Source: JAGHEK01 sp044426235 | GTDB taxonomy: Bacteria; Bacillota; Clostridia; Peptostreptococcales; Peptostreptococcaceae | Direction of reading: 5' to 3' | DNA length: 64,000 nucleotides | NCBI GenBank assembly: GCA_044426235.1 | Contig: JAWXUS010000003.1 | Location: 61,447 to 125,446 of the forward strand | The notes under the pieces: generated by a model | What the model was told of the DNA's origin: nothing | Database searches by the model: none | The model's input: only the letters and a program-made list of their open reading frames with translations | Shown: positions 16,163 through 25,242 of the stretch, piece after piece | Position numbering within the stretch: position 1 is the first letter of the stretch | Layout: the number at the start of each line of letters is the position of its first letter | Translations under genes and position numbers: made by a program

Positions 16163-19100
16163 CTAGAAGTTTTCAGACATTCTCTTATAATTATGGTATC
16201 TTTCTTTAGCATTATCTTCAGCCATAGTAAATAATTCATCAGCAACTTCTGGGAATTGTTTAGCTATCGCAGAGTATCTAACTTGCCCCATTAAGAAATC
16301 TCTAAAGCTTTGAGTTGGCTCTTTAGAATCTAATATAAATGGATTCTTACCTTGATCTTTAAGAGTTGGGTTATATCTGTATAAATGCCAGTATCCTGAT
16401 TTAACAGCTTGCTCAATATTAGCTTGAGCTCTTCCCATACCTTCTTTTAATCCATGTGATATACAAGGAGAATAAGCTATTATTAATGATGGTCCATCAT
16501 GCTTTTCAGCTTCAAGAACAGCCTTCATTAATTGATTTTTATCTGCTCCCATTCCAACTTGTGCAACGTAAACATTTCCATAACTTATTGCCATCATACC
16601 TAAATCTTTCTTTCTTGATCTCTTTCCTGCTGCAGCAAATTTAGCCATTGCAGAAATTGGAGTAGATTTAGATGCTTGACCTCCAGTATTAGAGTAGATT
16701 TCAGTATCATAAACTAAAACGTTAACGTTTTGTCCACTAGCTAATACGTGATCTAAACCACCATAACCAATGTCGTATGCCCATCCATCTCCACCTATTA
16801 TCCATTGAGATCTCTTAACTAGGTAATCTTCTCTTTCTTTTATTTCTAATAATAATCTTTGAAGTTCAGTTTTATCATTACATCCACAAGTTCCTTCAAG
16901 TATCTTAGATACTTTCTTAGATGCAACTTTAGATCCTTCACCATCTTCTTTATTTTCTAACCATTCTGTAAATGCTTCTTTTGCACATCCACAAATGTCC
17001 ATAGTTAATAATATTTCCATATTTTGAGCTATCTTATCTCTCATTTGCTGATTAGCAAGTAACATTCCAAGACCAAATTCTGCATTATCTTCAAATAATG
17101 AATTCGCCCAAGCAGGTCCTTTACCTTCGTGGTTTACAGTATATGGAGTAGCTGGTGATGATGCACTCCAAATTGAAGAACATCCAGTAGCATTAGCTAT
17201 CATCATTCTATCCCCAAATAATTGAGTTATAAGTTTAATGTATGGAGTTTCTCCACATCCAGCACAAGCTCCTGAGAACTCTATAAGTGGTTGTCTAAAT
17301 TGACTTCCCTTAACTGTGTTTGGACTCATTATATCTCCTTTTGGAGAAACTTTTTCTTGATCAGCTGCAAATTCCCAGTTTTCTATCTCTACATCTTGAG
17401 TTGCAAATGGCTTCATAACTAAAGCTTTTCCTTTTGCAGGACAAACATCAGCACAGTTAGAACATCCTGTACAGTCCATTGGACTTACTTGCATTCTGTA
17501 TTGTAATCCTTCAAATCCTTTACCATTAGCTTTTATAGTTTCAAAATCAGCTGGAGCATTTCCTGCTTCTTCTTCATTAACAAGAACTGGTCTTATACAA
17601 GCATGAGGACAAACGTAAGCACATTGATTACATTGGATACAATTCTCAGCAACCCACTCTGGTAAGTTAACAGCAACCCCTCTTTTTTCGTATGCAGCAG
17701 TTCCAGTTGGAACAGTTCCGTCTTCTATTCCGTTAAATGCACTTACTGGAAGAGAATCTCCTTCTTGAGCATTAACAGTTCTTAATATGTTTTTAACGTA
17801 TTCTGGTTCATTAACATCTGCTGTTTTTTCTTCAACTATGTTTAACCAATCGTTTGAAACTTCTACTTCAACAATAGAATTCATTCCATGTTCAACAGCT
17901 TCATAGTTCATATTAACAACTTTTTCACCTTTTTTACCATAAGCTTTAGCTATTGAGTCTTTTAAGTACTTAGTAGCTTCTTCTTGAGGTATTATTTCAG
18001 CTAATTTGAAGAATGCTGATTGCATTATCATATTTATTCTGTTTCCAAGACCAATTGATTGACCAATCTTAGTAGCATTTACAGTATAGAATTTAATTTC
18101 ATTTTCAGCTATGAATTTCTTCATTTTTGCTGGTAAATTAGTTTCTATATCTTCTTGGTTCCATATTGTATTTAATACGAATATTCCACCTTTTTTAAGT
18201 CCTTTTAATAAATCATATTGATTAACATAAGATTGATTATGGCAAGCTATATAATCTGCTTCATCTATTAAATAAGTAGATTTTATTGGCTTATCTCCAA
18301 ATCTTAAGTGAGACATTGTTATACCACCAGATTTTTTTGAATCATATGCAAAGTATGCTTGAGCATATTTATCTGTGTTATCTCCTATTATTTTTATAGC
18401 TTGCTTGTTAGCTCCAACAGTTCCATCAGATCCAAGTCCCCAGAACTTACATCTTATAGTTCCTGGTGTAGCTATTTTTAATTGATCAGATGATTCTAAA
18501 GAAGTATTAGTAACATCGTCAACTATTCCTAATGTAAATTGATTTTTTGGCTTATCTGAAACTAAATTATCAAATACAGTTTTTATATCAGTTGGAGTAA
18601 CATCTTTTGAACCAAGTCCGTATCTTCCACCTATTATTTTTGGTGCATCATCTATTTCATAGAATGCATTTCTAACATCTAGGTATAATGGTTCTCCAGC
18701 TGCTCCTGGTTCTTTAGTTCTATCTAATACACATATTTTCTTAGCAGTTTTTGGTATAGCATTTATTAAATGTTCATTTGAGAAAGGTCTGTATAAGTGA
18801 ACTTTAACAACACCATATTTTTCTCCTCTAGCATTCAATTCATCTATTGTTTCTTCTATAGTTTCAGTTACCGAACCTATTGCTACTAAAACGTATTCAG
18901 CATCTTCTGCTCCATAGTAATTGAATAAACCATAATTTCTTCCAGTTAATTCACTCATTTTACCCATATATTTTTCTATTATAGGTATTATATTATTATA
19001 GTATTTATTTGATGCTTCTCTTCCTTGGAAGTATATATCAGGATTTTGAGCCGTTCCTCTTATTACTGGATGATTTGGTGATAATGCTTTATCTCTAAAT

Positions 19101-19705
19101 TCTTTAAGAGCATCCATATTAAGAAGTCCTTTATAATCATCATTCTCTAAAAGTTCAACTTTTTGTATTTCGTGAGAAGTTCTAAACCCATCAAAGAAAT
19201 GAACAAATGGTAATTTACCTTCGATAGCAGCTAAATGGGCAACCGGTGCTATATCTGCTATTTCCTGAACTGAACCTGATGCAAGCATTACACATCCTGT
19301 TTGACGAGCACCCATAACATCTTGGTGATCTCCAAATATTGATAATGCGTGAGTTGCTAAAGCACGAGCACTTACGTGGAATACTCCTGGTAATAATTCT
19401 CCTGCTACTTTATACATATTTGGTATCATAAGAAGTAATCCTTGAGATGCCGTAAATGTAGTTGTTAAAGCTCCTGCTTGAAGTGAACCGTGGAATGTTC
19501 CTGCAGCTCCTGCCTCAGATTGCATTTCTACTACGTTTACTTTTTGTCCAAATATATTTTTTCTACCTTGTGCTGACCACTCATCAACTGATTCTGCCAT
19601 TGTTGTTGAAGGTGTTATTGGATATATAGCTGCAATATCTGTATATGCATAAGATACGTGTGCTGCTGCTGTATTTCCATCAATTGTTTTTATAATCTTT
19701 GCCAT
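16163..19705 (-). CDS. nifJ: Pyruvate:ferredoxin (flavodoxin) oxidoreductase
   Basis: A 1180-residue single-chain PFOR that converts pyruvate and CoA to acetyl-CoA, CO2 and reduced ferredoxin, the central step of clostridial fermentation. Domain order: TPP pyrimidine-binding N-terminus (AAAHVSYAYTDIAAIYPITPSTTMAE), transketolase C-like region, gamma domain, a two-cluster ferredoxin insert (CIQCNQCAYVC near 688 and CTGCSNCADVC near 742), a further cluster with CAGCGETPY, and the TPP motif GDGWAYDIGYGGLDH near 971. The length is normal. It lies downstream of pduL-deoC with a 93-base gap and ends in a strong terminator. Codon use looks highly expressed. Confidence 0.98.
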   Translation of the reverse strand: MAKIIKTIDGNTAAAHVSYAYTDIAAIYPITPSTTMAESVDEWSAQGRKNIFGQKVNVVEMQSEAGAAGTFHGSLQAGALTTTFTASQGLLLMIPNMYKVAGELLPGVFHVSARALATHALSIFGDHQDVMGARQTGCVMLASGSVQEIADIAPVAHLAAIEGKLPFVHFFDGFRTSHEIQKVELLENDDYKGLLNMDALKEFRDKALSPNHPVIRGTAQNPDIYFQGREASNKYYNNIIPIIEKYMGKMSELTGRNYGLFNYYGAEDAEYVLVAIGSVTETIEETIDELNARGEKYGVVKVHLYRPFSNEHLINAIPKTAKKICVLDRTKEPGAAGEPLYLDVRNAFYEIDDAPKIIGGRYGLGSKDVTPTDIKTVFDNLVSDKPKNQFTLGIVDDVTNTSLESSDQLKIATPGTIRCKFWGLGSDGTVGANKQAIKIIGDNTDKYAQAYFAYDSKKSGGITMSHLRFGDKPIKSTYLIDEADYIACHNQSYVNQYDLLKGLKKGGIFVLNTIWNQEDIETNLPAKMKKFIAENEIKFYTVNATKIGQSIGLGNRINMIMQSAFFKLAEIIPQEEATKYLKDSIAKAYGKKGEKVVNMNYEAVEHGMNSIVEVEVSNDWLNIVEEKTADVNEPEYVKNILRTVNAQEGDSLPVSAFNGIEDGTVPTGTAAYEKRGVAVNLPEWVAENCIQCNQCAYVCPHACIRPVLVNEEEAGNAPADFETIKANGKGFEGLQYRMQVSPMDCTGCSNCADVCPAKGKALVMKPFATQDVEIENWEFAADQEKVSPKGDIMSPNTVKGSQFRQPLIEFSGACAGCGETPYIKLITQLFGDRMMIANATGCSSIWSASSPATPYTVNHEGKGPAWANSLFEDNAEFGLGMLLANQQMRDKIAQNMEILLTMDICGCAKEAFTEWLENKEDGEGSKVASKKVSKILEGTCGCNDKTELQRLLLEIKEREDYLVKRSQWIIGGDGWAYDIGYGGLDHVLASGQNVNVLVYDTEIYSNTGGQASKSTPISAMAKFAAAGKRSRKKDLGMMAISYGNVYVAQVGMGADKNQLMKAVLEAEKHDGPSLIIAYSPCISHGLKEGMGRAQANIEQAVKSGYWHLYRYNPTLKDQGKNPFILDSKEPTQSFRDFLMGQVRYSAIAKQFPEVADELFTMAEDNAKERYHNYKRMSENF

Positions 19706-19798
19706 AAAAATATTTCCTCCCTTTGTGCCTGTATTTTACTTTTTTTACAATTGGTTTGTTACTAAACTATTTTAGATGTATAAAAAACCAAGTAGCAA

Positions 19799-20467
19799 TT
19801 AATAATCGCTATTTGATTTCTCTCCATTTACTATCTTAACTGAGGCACTTGCACCAATTCTTGTTGCTCCTGCATCAATTACTTTTATTGCATCTTCTTC
19901 ACATCTAACTCCACCTGATGCTTTAACACCTAAAGTTTCACCTACTGTTTTTCTCATAAGCGCTATATCTTCTGGAGTTGATCCACCTGTACCAAATCCT
20001 GTTGAAGTTTTTACAAAATCACAACCTGCTTTTTTAGCTAATTCACAAGCTTTAACTTTTTCTTCATCAGTTAAGTAACAAGTTTCTATAATTACTTTTA
20101 CTAATGCTTTTTTATTTGATGCATCAACAACTGCTTTTATATCTTCAAAAACTACATCATAATTTTTATCTTTAAGTGCACCTACATTAATAACCATATC
20201 AACTTCGTCTGCACCTTTATTTATAGCATCTATCGTTTCAAATGCTTTTACTTCTTTGGTATTTGCACCTAATGGAAATCCAATTACAGTACAAACTTTG
20301 ACACTACTATCTTTTAAGTGCTCTTTAACAAATTCTATATGTGTTGGGTTTATGCAAACTGAGAAAAAGTTATTTTCAACAGCCTCTTTACATATTTCAA
20401 GAACCTCTTCTTTTGTAGCAGTTGCCTTTAAAACTGTATGGTCTATCATGTTTGCTATTTTATTCAT
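19799..20467 (-). CDS. deoC: Deoxyribose-phosphate aldolase
   Basis: A 222-residue class I aldolase that splits 2-deoxyribose-5-phosphate into glyceraldehyde-3-phosphate and acetaldehyde. The Schiff-base lysine is K153 in FVKTSTGFGTGG and the activating lysine K182 in VKASGGVR; DHTVLKATAT at the N-terminus is typical. It follows pduL by 21 bases and is co-transcribed with it. In nucleoside catabolism it acts after deoxyribomutase, which is not seen in this window. Its product acetaldehyde is one carbon-oxidation step from acetyl-CoA, the PduL substrate. Confidence 0.96.
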   Translation of the reverse strand: MNKIANMIDHTVLKATATKEEVLEICKEAVENNFFSVCINPTHIEFVKEHLKDSSVKVCTVIGFPLGANTKEVKAFETIDAINKGADEVDMVINVGALKDKNYDVVFEDIKAVVDASNKKALVKVIIETCYLTDEEKVKACELAKKAGCDFVKTSTGFGTGGSTPEDIALMRKTVGETLGVKASGGVRCEEDAIKVIDAGATRIGASASVKIVNGEKSNSDY

Positions 20468-20488
20468 TTATGATTATCTCCTTAAAAT

Positions 20489-21055
20489 TTACTTAATAAT
20501 CTCTACTAATTCTCCATTTTTAACTCCAGCTGCATTTCCTTCTTCAACATCAACATGCATTTCAAGTGCGAAATCTTTTCTAGCCCTAACTAAAACATTT
20601 TCAAAAACTAATCCTCTTGAACCAAAAGTTCTAACACTTACTAAATCTTTATCTTTAACCCCAAAGTTTTGTGCATCTTCTAAACTCATATGAATATGTC
20701 TAGATGCTACTATAACTCCGTTTGATAATTCAACTTCTCCATTTGGTCCAACCAATTTAACACCTGGAGTGTTTTCTATATCACCTGATTCTTTTATTGG
20801 TGCTTTTACACCTAAAACGAAACAATCTGCTAAAGATATTTCAACTTGTGTATTTGGTCTTTCAGGTCCTAAAACTCTAACACCTTTTAAAGTTCCTTTT
20901 GGTCCAACTAAATCAACTTTTTCTTCACAAGCATATTGTCCTGGTTGAGATAATGCTTTAAGCTCTTTTAATTCATATCCTGCTCCAAATAATATTTCAA
21001 CGTGCTCTTTGCTTAAGTGAATATGTTTATTCGATAGTGCTATTGGTAATTTCAT
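20489..21055 (-). CDS. pduL: Phosphate propanoyl/acetyltransferase PduL
   Basis: A 188-residue zinc-dependent phosphotransacylase converting acyl-CoA and phosphate to acyl-phosphate. It carries the paired metal motifs NKHIHLS near the N-terminus and SRHIHMS in the second half, plus MHVDVEEGNAAG. The start ATG at 21055 follows GGAGGG; an upstream frame start at 21118 was rejected. No N-terminal microcompartment-targeting extension is visible, so it is likely a cytosolic Pta substitute. With nifJ and deoC it would lead from pyruvate or deoxyribose to acetyl-phosphate. A promoter and a palindromic operator-like site precede it. Confidence 0.92.
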   Translation of the reverse strand: MKLPIALSNKHIHLSKEHVEILFGAGYELKELKALSQPGQYACEEKVDLVGPKGTLKGVRVLGPERPNTQVEISLADCFVLGVKAPIKESGDIENTPGVKLVGPNGEVELSNGVIVASRHIHMSLEDAQNFGVKDKDLVSVRTFGSRGLVFENVLVRARKDFALEMHVDVEEGNAAGVKNGELVEIIK

Positions 21056-21072
21056 AATTAACCCTCCTAAAA

Positions 21073-21088
21073 TATTGTATACACAATA
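21073..21088 (-). promoter_or_regulatory. Palindromic operator-like site before pduL
   Basis: TATTGT-N4-ACAATA, with perfect 6-bp arms, lies just downstream of the -10 box and before the ribosome site, where a bound repressor would block transcription. The cognate regulator is not identified. Confidence 0.45.
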
Positions 21089-21089
21089 C

Positions 21090-21118
21090 ATTATATAAGA
21101 AATTTTTACATAAATCAA
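21090..21118 (-). promoter_or_regulatory. Sigma-A-type promoter of pduL-deoC
   Basis: On the minus strand TTGATT, a 17-base spacer and TATAAT, 35 bases before the pduL start. Confidence 0.7.
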
Positions 21119-21132
21119 ATTATTTTTCTTTA

Positions 21133-22383
21133 CTAATTGATTAGAGATTCAACGGTTTCAAAAAACTTAGGGAATGAAATATTAACACAAAGTGGGTTAT
21201 CTAAAACTACTTTTTGACTACTTATTAGACCTGCTATATAAAATGCCATAGCTATTCTATGATCGTGATAAGTAGTTATATTTCCTCCATTTAGCTTTGT
21301 CTTTCCATTTATAATCATTCCATCTTCTAGTTCCACTACATCAGCACCCATAACTTTTAAATTGCTAACTACAGAAGAAATTCGATTGCTCTCTTTAACT
21401 TTTAGTTCTTTAGCATCTTTTATTATAGTTTTGCCTTCACACTGAGTGGCTAAAACTGCTATAATTGGAATTTCATCAATTAATTTAGGAATTAATTCTT
21501 TGTCAATAATTGTTGATTGTAGATCTTTAGTATATCTTACAAGTAAATCTCCAACGAGTTCACCACAAATATTTTTTTGATTTATTAACTCTATATTGCC
21601 GTTCATCTTTCTTATTACATCTATTATTCCAGTTCTAGTTTCATTTAATCCAACATTTTTTATAATAATTTCAGAACCTTCTGTAATTAATGCTCCAACA
21701 ATTAAAAAAGATGCAGAAGATATATCTCCTGGAACGAATATATCGTGATTGTACAATTCATTTGTTTTTTTAATTTTTATAGATAAATCTTTAACTTCAA
21801 TATTAGCACCAAATGATTTTAACATTATTTCTGTATGATTTCTCGATCTAGACTTTTCTGTAATTAAACTCTCACCATTAGCATAAAGACTTGCAAGTAT
21901 TAAAGATGACTTTACTTGTGCAGATGAAATTGGCATCTTATAGTCTATGCCATTTAAACTTCCACCATGAATATTAATTGGTGTATAGTTATCTTCATCA
22001 ATTTTAGCTCCCATACTTCTAAGTGGATTAATTACACGATCCATGGGTCTTTTACCGATTGAATTGTCTCCAGTTATTGTTGACTTAAATTCATTTCCGG
22101 CAAGTATTCCCATCATAAGTCTAATTGTTGTTCCTGAATTACCAACATCTAAAATATCATTTGGTTTTTTTAGTCCATAAAGTCCATTTCCTTTTATATA
22201 AACTTCATTTCCTTCTATTCTTATACCCACACCAAGTTTTTTAAAACAAGATATTGTACTTAAACAATCCTCACCCATCAAAAAATTACTTATTTTATTT
22301 TCACCCTTTGCAATTGATGAAAACATAATTGCTCTGTGAGATATTGATTTATCACCAACTAACTTTATATAACCTCTTAACAT
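21133..22383 (-). CDS. aroA: 3-phosphoshikimate 1-carboxyvinyltransferase (EPSP synthase)
   Basis: A 416-residue enzyme transferring enolpyruvyl from PEP to shikimate-3-phosphate. GDKSISHRAIMFSSIA at residues 10-25 holds the phosphate-binding lysine and Ser/Arg pair. LDVGNSGTTIRLMMGIL and GKRPMDRVINPLRSMGA are conserved substrate motifs, and DHRIAMAFYIAGL is the C-terminal signature. The EPSP-binding loop is LDVGNSGTTIRLMMG, so it is closer to class II enzymes than to the E. coli class I sequence (tentative). It is the last gene of aroC-aroB-aroA, 23 bases after aroB. Confidence 0.96.
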   Translation of the reverse strand: MLRGYIKLVGDKSISHRAIMFSSIAKGENKISNFLMGEDCLSTISCFKKLGVGIRIEGNEVYIKGNGLYGLKKPNDILDVGNSGTTIRLMMGILAGNEFKSTITGDNSIGKRPMDRVINPLRSMGAKIDEDNYTPINIHGGSLNGIDYKMPISSAQVKSSLILASLYANGESLITEKSRSRNHTEIMLKSFGANIEVKDLSIKIKKTNELYNHDIFVPGDISSASFLIVGALITEGSEIIIKNVGLNETRTGIIDVIRKMNGNIELINQKNICGELVGDLLVRYTKDLQSTIIDKELIPKLIDEIPIIAVLATQCEGKTIIKDAKELKVKESNRISSVVSNLKVMGADVVELEDGMIINGKTKLNGGNITTYHDHRIAMAFYIAGLISSQKVVLDNPLCVNISFPKFFETVESLIN

Positions 22384-22406
22384 TATATTCTCCTTATTTT
22401 TTAATC

Positions 22407-23483
22407 TTATCCTTTATGTTTTCTAATTATTTCAGTTATATTTTCTAAATTATTAAATTCTAAAACTTTTGATTTATCAGCTGGAAGAATTAAATTTATA
22501 TTATCAAAACTATTTTTTTTATCATTTTTCATAAGTTCAAAAATCTTATCACAAATATCTTCTTCATCACTAAAGAATCTATATGGAAGACAAAATTCTT
22601 TTATCGTATCAATAAATTCATCAAAGTAATCTTTAGTTATTAAATTATTATCAAGTGATAAAGTAAATGCCATACACATTCCAATACTAACTGCATATCC
22701 GTGACTTATTTGAAGATTTTTTTCAAGTGAATGACCAAATGTGTGACCAAAATTTAAATATTTTCTAATTCCATTTTCAAATTCATCTTCTAAAACTATT
22801 TGTGCTTTTATTTCAACGCTCTTTTTTATTATATAACTTAAAACTTCATAATCTTTTTTAATTATTTTATGTCTATTTTCTTTTACGTAAATTAAAAAAT
22901 CATAATCACATATTACACCATATTTTATAACTTCACTTATTCCACTTAAAAATTCATCATAATCTAGAGTATTTAAAGAAGATATATTTATATATGTAGC
23001 TTTTGGTCTATAAAAACTCCCTATAATATTTTTTACAGTTTGAGTATTTATTGCAGTTTTTCCACCAACTGAAGAATCAATCATAGATAAAAGCGTTGTT
23101 GGCACTTGAATAAAATCAATTCCTCTCATATATGTTGATGCCAAAAATCCACCTAAATCACCAACAACTCCACCACCAAATGCTATAATTAAAGATTTTC
23201 TAGAAATTTTCATTCTAGTTAAGAATTTAATAAGTATTTCATAAGTTTCAAGACTCTTAGAATTTTCACCTGCGGGTATTACATATTCAAATAAATTTTT
23301 TGCCTTAATATGTTCTCTGAAATAATCTAACTGATGTTTGTAAACATTTTCATCTGTAAGTAAAACCACTTTATCGTACTTTTCATTTAAATCATTAAGC
23401 CCTAAAGATTTATTAAAATCATCATAATTATCATTTATAAAAATATTACATACTTCATTTTTTATATTTATCAAAAACTCCAC
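22407..23483 (-). CDS. aroB: 3-dehydroquinate synthase
   Basis: About 358 residues. It converts DAHP to 3-dehydroquinate with NAD and a divalent metal. The motifs FGGGVVGDLGGFLASTYMRGIDFIQVPTTLLSMIDSSVGGKTAIN and GHTFGHSLE carry the NAD-binding glycines, catalytic lysine and metal-binding histidines. The reading frame overlaps the end of aroC by 13 bases. The exact start is uncertain: GTG at 23483 and an in-frame TTG at 23474 both lie in or next to the GGAG inside the aroC tail, which indicates translational coupling. Second gene of the aro operon. Confidence 0.95.
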   Translation of the reverse strand: MEFLINIKNEVCNIFINDNYDDFNKSLGLNDLNEKYDKVVLLTDENVYKHQLDYFREHIKAKNLFEYVIPAGENSKSLETYEILIKFLTRMKISRKSLIIAFGGGVVGDLGGFLASTYMRGIDFIQVPTTLLSMIDSSVGGKTAINTQTVKNIIGSFYRPKATYINISSLNTLDYDEFLSGISEVIKYGVICDYDFLIYVKENRHKIIKKDYEVLSYIIKKSVEIKAQIVLEDEFENGIRKYLNFGHTFGHSLEKNLQISHGYAVSIGMCMAFTLSLDNNLITKDYFDEFIDTIKEFCLPYRFFSDEEDICDKIFELMKNDKKNSFDNINLILPADKSKVLEFNNLENITEIIRKHKG

Positions 23484-24634
23484 CCCATTTTTTCTAATCT
23501 ATTTAAATAAGACTCATAATTTCTTTTTATATCTCTTAAATTATCGCCTCCTATTTTATCAAGAAAATACTTACAAATAACAAATGAAACCACATTTTCA
23601 CAAACAACACTACAAGCAGGAACTGCACAATTATCAGACCTTTCAACTGTTGCTTTAAAGTTCTCTTTAGTTTCTATATTTATTGAATTTAATGGCTTAT
23701 AAAGAGTTGGAATAGGTTTCATAGCACACCTTATAACTAACTCCTCACCAGTCGTCATTCCACCTTCAACTCCACCTAGTCTATTAGTTTTTCTCTTTAT
23801 TTTTTCATCAAAGAAAATTTCGTCCATAACGTCTGAACCAAAATTTCTACCACAATCAAACCCTATTCCAAATTCAACACCTTTAATAGCTTGTACACTC
23901 ATCAAATTCATAGCAAGTTCACCATCAATTTTTTTATCGTACTGAGTATATGAACCAAGTCCTGGAATAAGATTTTTAACTCTAATTTCAACTATTCCTC
24001 CTAAACTATCTCCATTTTCTTTGGCTTTATCAATTTCTTTTATTATTTTTTCTTCAAAATCACGATTTACAACTCTAACTTCACTATTATCAATATTTTC
24101 TTTTATATAATTAAAATCATAATCATTATTATCAAATACACTTCCAATACCAACAACTCTTGAAGTAAATTCAATATCAAAATTTTTAAGAACTTGCTTA
24201 CAAATAGCACCAACTGCCACTTTGCTCGCAGTTTCTCTTGCACTAGATCTTTCAAGTACATTTCTTGCATCTAAAAAATCATATTTTAAACAACCTACTA
24301 AATCTGCGTGCCCAGGTCTTACATTACTAACTTTTTTACTTTCAAAATTAACTTCATTCATTGGATCCATATAATTTATCCAATTTTCATAATCCTTATT
24401 TTGAACACTAATTGAAATAGGAGAACCAAGAGTTTTCTTTCCTCTAATACCTCCCAATATCTCAATTTTATCACTTTCTATTTTCATACGATTTCCACGA
24501 CCATATCCACTTTGTCTTTTTTTAAGTTCATTATTTATTTCATCAAAATCAATATCAATATTTGAAGGAATTCCATCTAAAATTGATATTAATGCTTTTC
24601 CGTGAGACTCTCCACTAGTTAAATATCTAAGCAT
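23471..24634 (-). CDS. aroC: Chorismate synthase
   Basis: A 387-residue FMN-dependent enzyme making chorismate from EPSP. GESHGKALISILDGIPSNIDID at the N-terminus, RPGHADLVGCLKYDFLDARNVLERSSARETASKVAVGA and GGVEGGMTTGEELVIRCAMKPIPTL are the family signatures. It begins with ATG after AAGGTG and is the promoter-proximal gene of aroC-aroB-aroA. The last step of the shikimate pathway is thus encoded first; the shikimate kinase is at 4304-4804. Confidence 0.97.
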   Translation of the reverse strand: MLRYLTSGESHGKALISILDGIPSNIDIDFDEINNELKKRQSGYGRGNRMKIESDKIEILGGIRGKKTLGSPISISVQNKDYENWINYMDPMNEVNFESKKVSNVRPGHADLVGCLKYDFLDARNVLERSSARETASKVAVGAICKQVLKNFDIEFTSRVVGIGSVFDNNDYDFNYIKENIDNSEVRVVNRDFEEKIIKEIDKAKENGDSLGGIVEIRVKNLIPGLGSYTQYDKKIDGELAMNLMSVQAIKGVEFGIGFDCGRNFGSDVMDEIFFDEKIKRKTNRLGGVEGGMTTGEELVIRCAMKPIPTLYKPLNSINIETKENFKATVERSDNCAVPACSVVCENVVSFVICKYFLDKIGGDNLRDIKRNYESYLNRLEKMGWSF

Positions 24635-24650
24635 ATTTTCACCTTTCTAT

Positions 24651-24678
24651 AAAAAAGGACTCTTAATTGAGTCCTTTT
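24651..24678. terminator. Terminator between the flavodoxin-like gene and aroC
   Basis: Stem GGACTC/GAGTCC with flanking AAAA and TTTT and a 6-base loop; it overlaps the end of the upstream reductase gene and serves the leftward transcript. Confidence 0.85.
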
Positions 24679-25238
24679 ACTTCTTCTATATATTTTTCTA
24701 AATTTTCATCTAAAATATTTCTAAATTCCTGTTTTTCTTTAAAATCAACTTTATCGCTATTAAAAAACCTTAAATTATACTTTAACTTATTGTTTATACT
24801 TTTAAAGAAGAAATCCATTAAAATTTGACCACCATCAAATTGATTTTCGTAAATATTAGATCCTCCAATTGCAATATACATTCCAATTCTCTTTTTACTT
24901 CTGTCAATAATCGAATCATTTAAAATATATTTACTAGCATAAATTGCTTGAGTTCTATCAACCAAGGTTTTAAGTTTTGCACTAGTGCTGTTAAAACAAA
25001 CAGGGCTAACAACTATAACTCCATAAGCCTTATCAAATTCATCATAAATCATTTCATCTTTAAATTTACAACCTTTAATTTTTTCACAGTATCCACAAAA
25101 AGTACAATAGTTTATTTCCATATCATAAATATTATAAATTCTATTTTGTATATTTTGATCATTTAATTTAGCACTTATAGTTTGTGAAATATCAAAACAA
25201 TTTTTCTTTCTTGGACTTGAATTTAATATAAGTATCAT
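24663..25238 (-). CDS. Flavodoxin-fold NAD(P)H-dependent FMN reductase
   Basis: A 191-residue protein with a flavodoxin-like fold: N-terminal strand and phosphate loop ILNSSPRKKNCFDIS, then the cysteine cluster CTFCGYCEKIKGC (residues about 46-58) and VIVVSPVCFNSTSAKLKTLVDRTQAIYA, which contacts FMN. The cysteine pattern resembles iron-sulfur flavoproteins (Isf) of anaerobes. The redox partner is unknown. It starts four bases after the end of the GAF/PP2C gene, with the ribosome site inside that gene's tail, so the two are co-transcribed. Another member of the family is encoded at 29908-30642. Confidence 0.85.
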   Translation of the reverse strand: MILILNSSPRKKNCFDISQTISAKLNDQNIQNRIYNIYDMEINYCTFCGYCEKIKGCKFKDEMIYDEFDKAYGVIVVSPVCFNSTSAKLKTLVDRTQAIYASKYILNDSIIDRSKKRIGMYIAIGGSNIYENQFDGGQILMDFFFKSINNKLKYNLRFFNSDKVDFKEKQEFRNILDENLEKYIEEVKGLN

Positions 25239-25242
25239 AATA

